Assembly: GCF_019749295.1 (NCBI RefSeq)
Contig: NZ_JACWFG010000002.1
Location: 271,326-335,325 of the forward strand
Length of the DNA stretch: 64,000 nucleotides
DNA from: Neobacillus niacini
GTDB lineage: Bacteria; Bacillota; Bacilli; Bacillales; Cytobacillaceae
Reading direction: 5' to 3'
Both the position numbers and the translations under genes were made by a program. This document shows, in pieces, positions 25,239 through 33,531 of this stretch (positions are counted from its first letter, which is position 1; each line of letters begins with the position of its first letter). The notes beneath the pieces were generated by a model. It ran no database searches and was not told the DNA's origin. It saw nothing but the letters and a program-made list of their open reading frames with translations.

Positions 25239-26246
25239 TTAGAAAAATAATGTTTTGATTAATGCTGTTAAGAATATGTTTGCGAGCGCGATTGGGAATA
25301 GCACTTTCCACGCAAATTCCATGAGTCTGTCGACACGGAAACGAGGAAGTGTTGCTCGAATCCACATGTACACAAACACAACGAAACAAAACTTTAGTGC
25401 GAACCATACCGCACCTGGGATAAATCCTAGGAAATCAAATGGCGGCAGCCATCCGCCTAAGAAAATGACGGTGATCAGTGATGACATCGCAAACATGTAA
25501 ACATATTCTGTGAGCATAAAGAATGCCCAGCGGAATCCTGAGTACTCAACAAAGTATCCGGCAACCAATTCGTTCTCTGATTCTGGTAAGTCAAATGGTG
25601 TCCGGTTTAATTCTGCAATTGATGCGATAAAAAACACGATAAACGCTACTGGCTGCAAGAGAATGAACCATGCTGTTTCACCCTGCTGTGCCACGATATC
25701 GTTTAGATTCAAGCTTCCTGTTAATAGGATGACACCCAAAACAGATATAACGAGCGGAATCTCGTAGGAAATCATCTGTGCACCGGCACGCATGCCCCCG
25801 AGCAGCGCGTATTTGTTGTTGGACGCCCAGCCGCCGAGAACCATTCCAAATACAGTCATTCCGGAAATAGCAATGTAATAGAGTAAGCCTACCCCAATAT
25901 CAGCAAATTGAAATTTTTCCGTGAACGGGATGGTTGCAAGTACCATAAACGCTGGCGTAAAGGCAATGATTGGCGCTATGATAAATAACGGTCTGTCGGC
26001 TGCCTTTGGAATAATGTCTTCTTTGATTAAGAGTTTAAGAACGTCGGCTACCGTTTGCAATAATCCCCATTTACCCCCAAGTTGATTCGGGCCGTGACGG
26101 GCCTGCATGTAACCTAAAACCTTTCGCTCTGCTAAGATCGCATATGTTACGAAACCTAAGACTACTAATAGTAAGACAACTGCGAGTAAAAAGAAGATTC
26201 CAAAGTTCATCCAGCCGGAACCGGAATGGAGCAACTCTTCTACCAT
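25239..26246 (-). CDS. nuoH: NADH-quinone oxidoreductase subunit H
   Basis: 335 residues, eight membrane helices, forms the quinone chamber with NuoB and NuoD. Family motifs AERKVLGYMQARHGPNQLGGKWG and FDLPESENELVAGYFVEYSG (acidic E channel) are present. The ATG overlaps the nuoD stop (TAATG). Confidence 0.96.
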   Translation of the reverse strand: MVEELLHSGSGWMNFGIFFLLAVVLLLVVLGFVTYAILAERKVLGYMQARHGPNQLGGKWGLLQTVADVLKLLIKEDIIPKAADRPLFIIAPIIAFTPAFMVLATIPFTEKFQFADIGVGLLYYIAISGMTVFGMVLGGWASNNKYALLGGMRAGAQMISYEIPLVISVLGVILLTGSLNLNDIVAQQGETAWFILLQPVAFIVFFIASIAELNRTPFDLPESENELVAGYFVEYSGFRWAFFMLTEYVYMFAMSSLITVIFLGGWLPPFDFLGFIPGAVWFALKFCFVVFVYMWIRATLPRFRVDRLMEFAWKVLFPIALANIFLTALIKTLFF

Positions 26247-27346
26247 TAGCCGTCCACCTCCCCAAGGACAATGTCAACTGCCCCTAAAATCGCAATTAAG
26301 TTTGCAATGTTTTCGCCTACTAATAATTTAGGGAGAATTTGCAGATTATAGAATGAAGGTCTTCTAAACTTTAAGCGATACGGTTCTTTTTTACCGTCAC
26401 TAGAGATATAGCAGCCGATTTCTCCACGTGGAGATTCAATTCTTACAAATGCTTCCCCTTTTGGTGCTTTAATTATTTTTGGTACTTTTGCCATAATCTC
26501 GCCTTCTGCAGGGAATTGCTCACAGGCCTGCTCAAGGATTTTCAAAGATTCGCCAATTTCATCTAGTCGTACATGGTAACGGGCCAAGCAATCTCCTTCG
26601 TCCCTTGTGATGACATTAAAGTCAAAACGGTCATAGATTGAATATGGCTCATCTTTACGAAGATCCCATTTCACGCCGGTACTGCGAAGGTTTGGACCGC
26701 TGAGTGAATAGTTGATGGCCTCTTCTTTTGAATAAACGCCAACCCCTTTTACCCGGTCTAAAAAGATTTCATTTCCAGATACGAGGTCATGGTAGCCTTT
26801 GAGCTGTTCGCGCAGATAAGGAACAAATTCCCTTACTCCATCAACCCAGCCTTCGGGAGCGTCCCACTTTACCCCGCCAACACGCATATAGTTAAAGGTC
26901 AAGCGCGCGCCTGATAATTCATTCAGCATATTGATAATCATTTCACGGTCACGGAACGCATAGATGAACGGACTTGTCGCCCCAAGGTCAAGGATATACG
27001 TTCCCCAAGCCACTAGGTGACTGGCAATTCGCCCCAATTCCATCGCCATTACCCGAAGGTATTCAGCACGTTCTGGAACTTGGATTCCCATCATCGTTTC
27101 GACGGCATGGCAGATAACATAGTTGTTTGTCATCGCGGACAAATAGTCCATCCGGTCCGTGTACGGGATAATCTGTGTATATTGCAGGTTCTCGGCCAGC
27201 TTTTCCGTTCCGCGGTGTAAATAACCGATGACCGGGGTTGCTTCAGTAATGATTTCCCCATCGATTTTAACAACCAGCCGGAATACTCCGTGCGTACTTG
27301 GATGCTGAGGCCCGACGTTTAGCAGCATTTCTTCTGTTCTGATCAC
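26246..27346 (-). CDS. nuoD: NADH-quinone oxidoreductase subunit D
   Basis: 366 residues, 49-kDa-type subunit related to NiFe hydrogenase large subunit but without the metal-binding cysteines. NVGPQHPSTHGVFRL near the start supplies the quinone-binding His; the C-terminus ends DIVLGEVDG. GTG start six bases after GGAGGTG, which itself is the end of nuoC. Confidence 0.96.
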   Translation of the reverse strand: MIRTEEMLLNVGPQHPSTHGVFRLVVKIDGEIITEATPVIGYLHRGTEKLAENLQYTQIIPYTDRMDYLSAMTNNYVICHAVETMMGIQVPERAEYLRVMAMELGRIASHLVAWGTYILDLGATSPFIYAFRDREMIINMLNELSGARLTFNYMRVGGVKWDAPEGWVDGVREFVPYLREQLKGYHDLVSGNEIFLDRVKGVGVYSKEEAINYSLSGPNLRSTGVKWDLRKDEPYSIYDRFDFNVITRDEGDCLARYHVRLDEIGESLKILEQACEQFPAEGEIMAKVPKIIKAPKGEAFVRIESPRGEIGCYISSDGKKEPYRLKFRRPSFYNLQILPKLLVGENIANLIAILGAVDIVLGEVDG

Positions 27347-27349
27347 TGG

Positions 27350-28804
27350 TTACACCTCCACATCATACGGTTCATAATCTTTACGCAGTGGATGGCCAAC
27401 CCAATCTTCTCCTAGCATAATCCGATGTAAATTCGGATGTCCGGTAAACTTAATTCCTAGTAAATCATAAGCTTCGCACTCAGGCCAGTTGGCTCCCGCC
27501 CAAATTGGCTGCAAGGATTCAATTGTTGGTTCATCGCGGTCAATTTTCACTTTTAACGCCACAGATTGGCGATTCTTGTATGAGAATAAGTGAACATATA
27601 CTTCCATATGTGTTACAAAATCCGTTCCATGCAGCTCAGAGAGATAATCGAACCCTAGAAGCTCATTGTATTTTAAAAATTGAGCTACCTTGAAATATGT
27701 ATCTTTCTTAGCCACTAATGTTGGAACATCTTTAGATAATTTATTAATATAAGAATCTTCTAAAACATCTGGACCTAAGTTTTCCTCAATCGCCTTCCTG
27801 TACTTATCCAAGAAAGGTTGGTTTGGTGATGGCTGCTCGGCCGTATCGGCTGGCGATACGTCGCTGCCTTTTGCTGCGCCTGCTGCTTTCGCCTTCGCTG
27901 CTGCTGCCGCTTTCGCCTTTGCTACAGCCGCTGCTTTTGCTTTCGCTTTTTCATCATCACCTGCATCAGCGCCACCCGCTTTTGCTTTGGCCGCTGCTGC
28001 TGCCTTCGCTTTTGCTGCTGCCGCTGCTTTCGCCTTTGCTGCTGCTGCCGCTTTTGCTTTCGCGTCATCTCCAGCAGGTTCATCCGCTGGGGCTTCGCCT
28101 CCTGCTAGCTCCATTGCTTTACGCTTTGCCGCTGCCGCCGCTTTGGCCTTCGCTACTGCTGCAGCTTTCTTTTTCGCTAAGTCATCTCCATCACCTGACG
28201 CTTCAGCCGCTGGCGTTTCTTCGGCTGGGGCTGACTCACCCGCTAACTCCATCGCCTTACGCTTTGCCGCTGCCGCCGCTTTTGCCTTCGCTACAGCTGC
28301 CGCTTTCTTCTTTGCCAGGTCATCCCCGTCACTTGACACTTCAGCTGCCGGCGTTTCTTCAGCCGGAGCTGACTCGCCTTTTAACTCCATCGCTTTACGC
28401 TTCGCCGCGGCTGCCGCTTTCGCCTTTGCTACAGCTGCTGCCTTCTTCTTCGCGAGGTCATCTCCATCATCGCTGTTTTGTGCAGCTGGCGTTTCCTCAA
28501 CCGGTGCAGGAGCTTCTTCTTCAACGATACCTTCACGTTTCTTCTTCGCCAGTGCAGCAGCCTTCGCCTTCGCAGCCGCCGCTGCTTTTTTCTTCGCAAG
28601 GTCTGCACCATCTTCAGCCTGTGTTCCCGCTGGTTGGGCTGGCTTCTCTTCCTGACTGTGGTTTTGTTCAGAAGGTTTGTCCTCCTGATTCGGAGCAGCC
28701 GCAGATTCTCCGGCTTCCTTCGCCTTACGCTTCGCTAACGCAGCCGCCTTCGCCTTCTCGGCCGCTTCTCTTTTTAATTGATCGAGATCCTTCTCCCCGC
28801 TCAT
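27350..28804 (-). CDS. nuoC: NADH-quinone oxidoreductase subunit C with Ala/Lys repeat extension
   Basis: 484 residues. Only about 330-484 is the 30-kDa NuoC core (ending HPLRKDYEPYDVEV). Residues 1-325 are an Ala/Lys/Glu extension: units starting GDDLAKKKAAAVAKAKAAAA occur at 114, 160 and 206 with an exact 46-residue period, with a related unit at 66 and pure AKAKAAAA repeats at 247-310. Similar but shorter extensions exist in NuoC of B. cereus. The extension is histone H1-like, likely helical and basic, of unknown role; it could bind nucleic acid, membrane or other subunits. Confidence 0.95.
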   Translation of the reverse strand: MSGEKDLDQLKREAAEKAKAAALAKRKAKEAGESAAAPNQEDKPSEQNHSQEEKPAQPAGTQAEDGADLAKKKAAAAAKAKAAALAKKKREGIVEEEAPAPVEETPAAQNSDDGDDLAKKKAAAVAKAKAAAAAKRKAMELKGESAPAEETPAAEVSSDGDDLAKKKAAAVAKAKAAAAAKRKAMELAGESAPAEETPAAEASGDGDDLAKKKAAAVAKAKAAAAAKRKAMELAGGEAPADEPAGDDAKAKAAAAAKAKAAAAAKAKAAAAAKAKAGGADAGDDEKAKAKAAAVAKAKAAAAAKAKAAGAAKGSDVSPADTAEQPSPNQPFLDKYRKAIEENLGPDVLEDSYINKLSKDVPTLVAKKDTYFKVAQFLKYNELLGFDYLSELHGTDFVTHMEVYVHLFSYKNRQSVALKVKIDRDEPTIESLQPIWAGANWPECEAYDLLGIKFTGHPNLHRIMLGEDWVGHPLRKDYEPYDVEV

Positions 28805-28807
28805 CGG

Positions 28808-29320
28808 TTAGATCACCTTCTTCCCAGTCTTCGCCTCATAGCGAATCTTTTCCTTTAATTTATTGATTCCATAAATTAATGCGGCCGGGTTTGGCGGGCA
28901 TCCAGGGATATAAACATCAACAGGAACGATTTGATCGACACCCTTAACAACAGAGTAAGATTTCACATACGGACCGCCTGCAGTTGCGCAAGATCCCATT
29001 GCGATTACCCATTTCGGCTCTGGCATTTGATCATACAAACGGCGGACAATCGGTGCCATCTTCTTCGTAACCGTCCCGGAAACAATCATGCAATCCGACT
29101 GACGCGGTGACGTCCGGAAAATAGTCCCAAAGCGGTCAAGGTCATAGTTCGCTCCGCCGGTACCCATCATTTCAATCGCACAACAAGCCAGACCAAAAGT
29201 CATCGGCCACAACGAATTACTTCGTGCCCAAGCCTTTATTTGCTCCAGCGTCGCAAAAAATACATTTCGCTCTAACTCTCTCATTTCCTGTGGTGAAAGG
29301 TCATCTAGTTTTAAGTCCAT
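28808..29320 (-). CDS. nuoB: NADH-quinone oxidoreductase subunit B
   Basis: 170 residues, carries cluster N2, the last iron-sulfur centre before quinone. Ligands C46, C47 (GLACCAIEM), C111 (MGSCATAGG) and C141 (PGCPPNP). I use the ATG that overlaps the end of nuoA; a TTG seven codons upstream is unlikely. Confidence 0.96.
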   Translation of the reverse strand: MDLKLDDLSPQEMRELERNVFFATLEQIKAWARSNSLWPMTFGLACCAIEMMGTGGANYDLDRFGTIFRTSPRQSDCMIVSGTVTKKMAPIVRRLYDQMPEPKWVIAMGSCATAGGPYVKSYSVVKGVDQIVPVDVYIPGCPPNPAALIYGINKLKEKIRYEAKTGKKVI

Positions 29321-29691
29321 CGTAGCACCTTCTTCTTCCAAGCATAAGCTAAGCCAATTAATAACATAACTACAAAAATCAACATCTCAATTAACGCAAA
29401 AACCCCAAGCTTATCATAGGCAACCGCCCATGGGTATAAAAATACAGTCTCCACATCAAAAATAACAAACATAAGGGCAAAAATATAATAGCGGACATTG
29501 AACTGTACACGGGAATCGTGAAATGGATCAATACCGCTCTCATAAGTGGTATACTTCTCGACACTCGGCTTATGAGGACGTAAAAACTTACCTAAAAATA
29601 AAGCCACCAACGGCAGCAGCACCCCAAGACAGAGGAACACAAAAACTATCAGATAATTATTCTGATATAAATTTAAAAGTTCCAAGTCCAT
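29311..29691 (-). CDS. nuoA: NADH-quinone oxidoreductase subunit A
   Basis: 126 residues with three membrane helices, first gene of the operon. [25 protein letters not shown] is the conserved loop. The start is uncertain: the ATG lies only two bases from GGAGGGG, so a TTG two codons later may be used. The SigA promoter is about 50 bp upstream. Confidence 0.94.
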   Translation of the reverse strand: MDLELLNLYQNNYLIVFVFLCLGVLLPLVALFLGKFLRPHKPSVEKYTTYESGIDPFHDSRVQFNVRYYIFALMFVIFDVETVFLYPWAVAYDKLGVFALIEMLIFVVMLLIGLAYAWKKKVLRWT

Positions 29692-29741
29692 CCCCTCCAA
29701 TGTTGAAAATTTTCATACAAATGAAACTTGTAACCGATAAC

Positions 29742-29770
29742 ATTATAGCATTGTTACAAACCTGTGTCGA
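29742..29770 (-). promoter_or_regulatory. SigA promoter of the nuo operon
   Basis: On the minus strand TCGACA, 17-bp spacer, TATAAT preceded by TG-C (extended -10 like). Confidence 0.85.
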
Positions 29771-29784
29771 CAACACCACCTATT

Positions 29785-29936
29785 AAAAATTGGAATTTCT
29801 ATCGCCGCAAAACTTCCCAATCCAAGCGTTTGAGAGCTCGCTCGCAAAAACGCCTTGGATTGGGAAGTTTTGCAAGCTTTAGCGACAGCTAAAGCGCAAT
29901 GTGCGCTAGCACATGGCGGTAGAAATTTCAATTTTT
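29785..29936 (+). other. Cloverleaf-like nested inverted repeat, candidate structured RNA or mobile element
   Basis: A 22-bp closing stem (29785-29806 with 29915-29936) encloses three hairpins without gaps of more than three bases: 20 bp perfect (807-826 with 854-873), 8 bp perfect with GACA loop (876-895), 6 bp perfect with GCTA loop (899-914). The two non-Watson-Crick positions of the closing stem are G-T pairs read as + strand RNA but A-C mismatches as - strand RNA. It is not a tRNA. Confidence 0.7.
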
Positions 29937-29943
29937 CGCTCAC

Positions 29944-30117
29944 CCTGGTTTTGAGACACAAGGCCCCACCCCCTGAGCGTTTGCGTGATCTCGCAGAAAA
30001 AGCCCCCTGAAAACACCCCAGAGATGACGCATAAGCGAATTGCAGAACCTTGCACTTATGCACGTGATCTGCAGCGAAGCGAAAGATGACGTGCATAGAA
30101 CCAGGCTCGCAAGAGCC
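29944..30117 (+). other. Second structured segment with paired repeated hairpins
   Basis: Two hairpins of the same design, TGCGTGATCTC...GAGATGACGCA (29982-30031) and ATGCACGTGATCT...AGATGACGTGCAT (30058-30096), each with one G-G mismatch at the same place, lie inside CCTGGTT...AACCAGG arms. A GGCTC-GCAA-GAGCC hairpin with a GNRA loop ends the segment. A further GCATAAG...CTTATGC pairing overlaps both, so alternative folds are possible. Confidence 0.55.
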
Positions 30118-30126
30118 GATTTGTTC

Positions 30127-30410
30127 CCTATATCGACATTTAACAACAAATCCCATCATATGTCAGTGAGAATTGTCATAAAAACTTCACCAAATCATAG
30201 CCATTCATGCAAAAAATCAAAATTCACAACCAATCAAACTTAACATGATTGCAGCAACCTTGTACACCCATCAACACCATCATATTCACAATATACCAAA
30301 TCATTCTAAAATTTCTATTAAAAAGGAATAAATCTAATCAACATCCTACTAAACTCCTACATATTCCAGTCGGTTTACTTTCCCTCTCCTTCGTATCTTC
30401 TTCCTTCACC
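30127..30410. other. AT-rich intergenic stretch without recognisable feature
   Basis: No ORF with an RBS, no clear promoter and no repeat was seen. Confidence 0.6.
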
Positions 30411-30416
30411 ACCTCT

Positions 30417-30521
30417 TACCTGTAGATTCCCCTCCTCTACCTGCCTTTTCTGCCCCCTTACCTGCACACTTCATTCTTTCACCTGCATATCTCAATAGTT
30501 TACCTACCTAACTATTTCGCA
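30417..30521. repeat. Five-unit array, 21-bp period, core TTACCTGC
   Basis: ACCTG cores recur at exact 21-bp steps (30417, 30438, 30459, 30480, 30501) with variable remainders. The unit TTACCTGNAGATTCCCCTCC appears once more near 30.65 kb. Confidence 0.8.
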
Positions 30522-30539
30522 CCGTCCTCTTACATTGAA

Positions 30540-30695
30540 AAGCCAGTCGAAAGACTGGCAAACTACCTCGACTTTTACATAAAAGTATTCATATTCTTCC
30601 TTTTATAATTCAAAACCCCTATAGATTTTTACACCCCGCCTCTTACCTGCAGATTCCCCTCCTCTAATGCTGAAAAGCCAGTCGCAAGACTGACA
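30540..30695. repeat. Duplicated GNRA-loop hairpins
   Basis: GCCAGTC-GAAA-GACTGGC and, about 130 bp on, GCCAGTC-GCAA-GACTGAC, each preceded by TGAAAA. Together with the repeated TTACCTG segment they indicate a local duplication. Confidence 0.7.
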
Positions 30696-30866
30696 GATTC
30701 AATCTCCCACTACCATAAATAGTTCCTATCCTTCCTTTTTAAGTTAACCCCACCTACAATACCAGCATGGAAGCAGGATATTTATTTTAATTTATTGAAT
30801 CTATAGGAGATTGTTTAATACTATGTAAGAATTTATCAACCTAATCATGAAGCGGGAGAGATAATC

Positions 30867-31727
30867 ATGGAACATCGCTATATGGAGCTGGATGGAAATA
30901 GGGTAAGTTATTACATGGAAGGGAGCAGTGAAAAGCCAACCATTGTCTGCCTTCATGGATTAGCAGGAAGTGCTATCTATAGTTTCTCAGAACTTAGTAA
31001 ACAATTAGGCGATCACTTTCAACTATTGTTAATTGATCAGCCAGGCCATGGGAAGAGCACACCATTTATTAAGGAAGAAGAATACCTGTTTTCTAGTCTT
31101 GCAAGCTGGTATGATAAGGTCCTTTCCTCCTTATTGAGCAAGCCATTTTATCTTTTGGGTCACTCCTGGGGAGCAGATGTAGCACTGCATTATGCAAAAC
31201 ACTACCCTGAAAACCTAAAAGGGATCATTCTACTTGACGGTGGTTTTACATTTCCTGAATTCCAGGAGGAAATGACATTTTCTATTGCTTTCGATGGATG
31301 GGATTCGTACATGGATCAAGCAAAATATGATACGCGGGAGGATATCATAAGCGAATATAGGACTTTTACAAAAAGATGGAATGAAACGACGGAAGAATCA
31401 GTATCTTCCATATTTATAAAAAAAGACAAGTATGAATTAATTGCTTCTAAATTCACTGTTTTATCCATCATAAAAGCTTTTTTTAAAGAACCATTTACCA
31501 CTACATATCCTTTTATCAAATCACCATTGTTACTATTGCATGCAACAGAACCAAGTGAACTAGAGGAGGCACGGATTAAAGGAATCTCTCAACTAAAGAA
31601 TGATATTAAAGATGCTTCCACTATCTCAATGAACCAAACAGGTCACATGATTCAATGGGATAAACCAGATGAAGTAAGCAATGAAATCATACAATGGGTT
31701 AAAGCTAAAGAAGAAGAGGTATCATGA
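30867..31727 (+). CDS. Alpha/beta hydrolase
   Basis: 286 residues, single alpha/beta-hydrolase domain. Oxyanion segment CLHGLAGS near residue 30, nucleophile elbow GHSWG with Ser100, acid probably in LHATEPSE region, catalytic His in NQTGHMIQWDKP near the end. Substrate cannot be read. The strand and the AT-rich upstream region differ from both neighbouring operons, and a bidirectional terminator separates it from the GntR gene. GCGGGAGAG precedes the ATG. Confidence 0.85.
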   Translation: MEHRYMELDGNRVSYYMEGSSEKPTIVCLHGLAGSAIYSFSELSKQLGDHFQLLLIDQPGHGKSTPFIKEEEYLFSSLASWYDKVLSSLLSKPFYLLGHSWGADVALHYAKHYPENLKGIILLDGGFTFPEFQEEMTFSIAFDGWDSYMDQAKYDTREDIISEYRTFTKRWNETTEESVSSIFIKKDKYELIASKFTVLSIIKAFFKEPFTTTYPFIKSPLLLLHATEPSELEEARIKGISQLKNDIKDASTISMNQTGHMIQWDKPDEVSNEIIQWVKAKEEEVS

Positions 31728-31762
31728 AGAACAGATAAATAGTGAGGGAGAATGTATATGTA

Positions 31763-31808
31763 TAAAAACAACAAAGACCCATGCCACAAGCCAAAGGTCT
31801 TTGTTTTA
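31763..31808. terminator. Bidirectional terminator
   Basis: AAACAACAAAGACC and GGTCTTTGTTTT arms between convergent hydrolase and GntR genes. Confidence 0.8.
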
Positions 31809-31810
31809 CA

Positions 31811-32575
31811 TTACGTTAAATCAAGATCACTGTCCATATCGACGTCAATATAGAAGTTTACTTTATTAGCAAGGAGATAGTACACAGAGTAATGTACCGG
31901 TCTATCGTAATCATCCTTTATTACTTTCTTAACTTGAATGAGGGTTTCCATTCGAGAGACTTGAAGAAGCTTGCTTAAATCTTGAGAAGGAAGAATAAAC
32001 TCCATTTCCTTCCGCGCTTTACCGAACTTTATTCCGTACTCATCTTGTATAACTTTAAAGGTCGAAACATTATCCTTTATTTTTTCGGAAATGCCAGGGT
32101 ATATATCACATGGTAAATAGGCAAAGTCAACACTAAAGATATTGTTTCCATCCTTTATTAATCGTACAAGCTTCACCACTTCAAACGGCTCTTTACGTTC
32201 AAAATACTGCATAAGCTCATTGTCAGCGGTTTCAATTTGATTGACCAAAATTTCTTTTGTGAATTTGCCATCCCCTGCTGCTACTGACAATTCCGAAAAT
32301 CCTTGCAAATTAAGAATATGGATTTTTTGTTTCACGTTTTTGACAAAGGTCCCTTTTCCATGAATGATTTCAATGACCCCTTCACTTGCAAGTTCCTTCA
32401 ACGCCCGCCTAATCGTAATTCTGCTTGTGTCGAAGGCTTCACATAATTCCTTCTCATTCGGCAGCCTCTGGCCGGAAACAATTTTTCCCGTATTAATCAT
32501 TTCCATAATGCCATGCTTTACCTGATCATACAAAAACACTGGGCTCTCTGTTTCAACAGATTTTTCCTTATCCAT
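31811..32575 (-). CDS. frlR: GntR/HutC-family regulator, FrlR-like
   Basis: 254 residues: winged helix-turn-helix at about 12-80 (LPNEKELCEAFDTSRITIRRALKELASEG) and a UTRA effector domain (about 100-245). HutC-type regulators sense phosphorylated sugars or amino-acid derivatives. It follows the frl-type operon, and in B. subtilis FrlR of this family represses frlBONMD. A terminator-like hairpin and an 18-bp palindrome lie between it and frlD, so it probably has its own autoregulated promoter. Confidence 0.82.
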   Translation of the reverse strand: MDKEKSVETESPVFLYDQVKHGIMEMINTGKIVSGQRLPNEKELCEAFDTSRITIRRALKELASEGVIEIIHGKGTFVKNVKQKIHILNLQGFSELSVAAGDGKFTKEILVNQIETADNELMQYFERKEPFEVVKLVRLIKDGNNIFSVDFAYLPCDIYPGISEKIKDNVSTFKVIQDEYGIKFGKARKEMEFILPSQDLSKLLQVSRMETLIQVKKVIKDDYDRPVHYSVYYLLANKVNFYIDVDMDSDLDLT

Positions 32576-32598
32576 ATGTTACCTCTTCTGAAATTTAC

Positions 32599-32616
32599 TT
32601 ATAATAGTAATTATAA
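32599..32616. promoter_or_regulatory. 18-bp palindrome upstream of the GntR gene, possible operator
   Basis: TTATAAT-AGTA-ATTATAA, perfect 7-bp arms, 24 bp before the start codon. Confidence 0.5.
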
Positions 32617-32660
32617 TAAGAAAATGATTATAAAACTACCTTTTTGATTGAAAAATAATA

Positions 32661-32690
32661 GCCTTTACCAAGTGGCGTTAGGCTATATCA
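32661..32690 (-). terminator. Probable terminator of the frl operon
   Basis: ATAGCCT and AGGCTAT arms followed by TATTTTT on the minus strand. Confidence 0.6.
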
Positions 32691-32696
32691 AGAGTA

Positions 32697-33524
32697 CTAT
32701 TCTAAATCCTTCGGGTAGCCGAATCCGCCATAAAACCCGCAAGTAATGCTAGCTCGTTCAGCGGCAAACACTAAGGCATCCTTCATATCTTTTTGATTGT
32801 AAAAGGCTGTTAAAAACCCAGCGATAAAACTATCCCCTGCTCCCATCGTATCAACAATTTCAGTTTCAATTACTTCTTGTCTATACTTGTTACCTTTGTG
32901 GATAAAAAGAGCAGGCTTGGATCCCCTGGTAATACCGATTGTTTCCAAATCATATTTTCCTAGTTCCGCTACTAAATTCTCCAGTTCATCCTCACTTAAA
33001 TGAGCGCCTGAGAAAAACCCATGTTTAATATTAGGGCAAACTTTTTCAAGCTGGGAGGAATTATATTTATCCGAGAAATCGTAGGATACGTTAATATGCT
33101 GCGCCAAGCCCGGAAGTTCCTCTTCCATTGAACTATAGCAGCTAGTATGAGCCACATCAAACTCTTTAATATATTCATAGTCCTCAGGGGTAAGCTTTAA
33201 TTTTATAATGTGTTGAACCGTATTCTTTGGTCCGCCTACAAATACACGATCGCCATCCTCGCTAAGATTTACGCGGGGTTGTCCACTGATTCCTTCTGCC
33301 ACACGTGAGCGGTGATAAGGAATACCCTCCAGCTCAAGAACGCTTTTCAAATGGTCTGCTTTATCGTCGGTGGCAAAAATCCCAATATAACTGACATCTT
33401 CCGCTCCTGAACGCTTACAATTTACAGCTACATTAACACAGTTGCCGCCAGGATAATACTTCCCCTGATCTAAATAACAATCTACCACATTATCTCCAAT
33501 TGCAATAATCTTCAATATGCTCAT
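32697..33524 (-). CDS. frlD: PfkB-family sugar kinase, FrlD-like fructosamine 6-kinase
   Basis: 275 residues (B. subtilis FrlD 284). N-terminal GDNVVDCY and GGNCVNVAVNCKR substrate region, C-terminal DTMGAGDSFIAGFL with the catalytic Asp. FrlD phosphorylates intracellular fructosamines (fructose-amino acids) on C6 for the deglycase FrlB. Last gene of the operon, 7 bp from the permease. Confidence 0.88.
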   Translation of the reverse strand: MSILKIIAIGDNVVDCYLDQGKYYPGGNCVNVAVNCKRSGAEDVSYIGIFATDDKADHLKSVLELEGIPYHRSRVAEGISGQPRVNLSEDGDRVFVGGPKNTVQHIIKLKLTPEDYEYIKEFDVAHTSCYSSMEEELPGLAQHINVSYDFSDKYNSSQLEKVCPNIKHGFFSGAHLSEDELENLVAELGKYDLETIGITRGSKPALFIHKGNKYRQEVIETEIVDTMGAGDSFIAGFLTAFYNQKDMKDALVFAAERASITCGFYGGFGYPKDLE

Positions 33525-33531
33525 CCTTCCT

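Noticed and set aside
27823..28866. Long plus-strand frames rich in Leu/Pro or Ala opposite nuoC
   Set aside because: They are the antisense of the Ala/Lys repeats of nuoC, with no RBS and a composition explained by the repeat.
29785..29936. tRNA or tmRNA
   Set aside because: No T-loop, D-loop or CCA; stems of 20 and 22 bp are far too long.
29743..30159. 138-codon minus-strand frame
   Set aside because: It covers the cloverleaf and the second structured segment, has no RBS, and its protein resembles nothing; secondary structure explains the sequence better.
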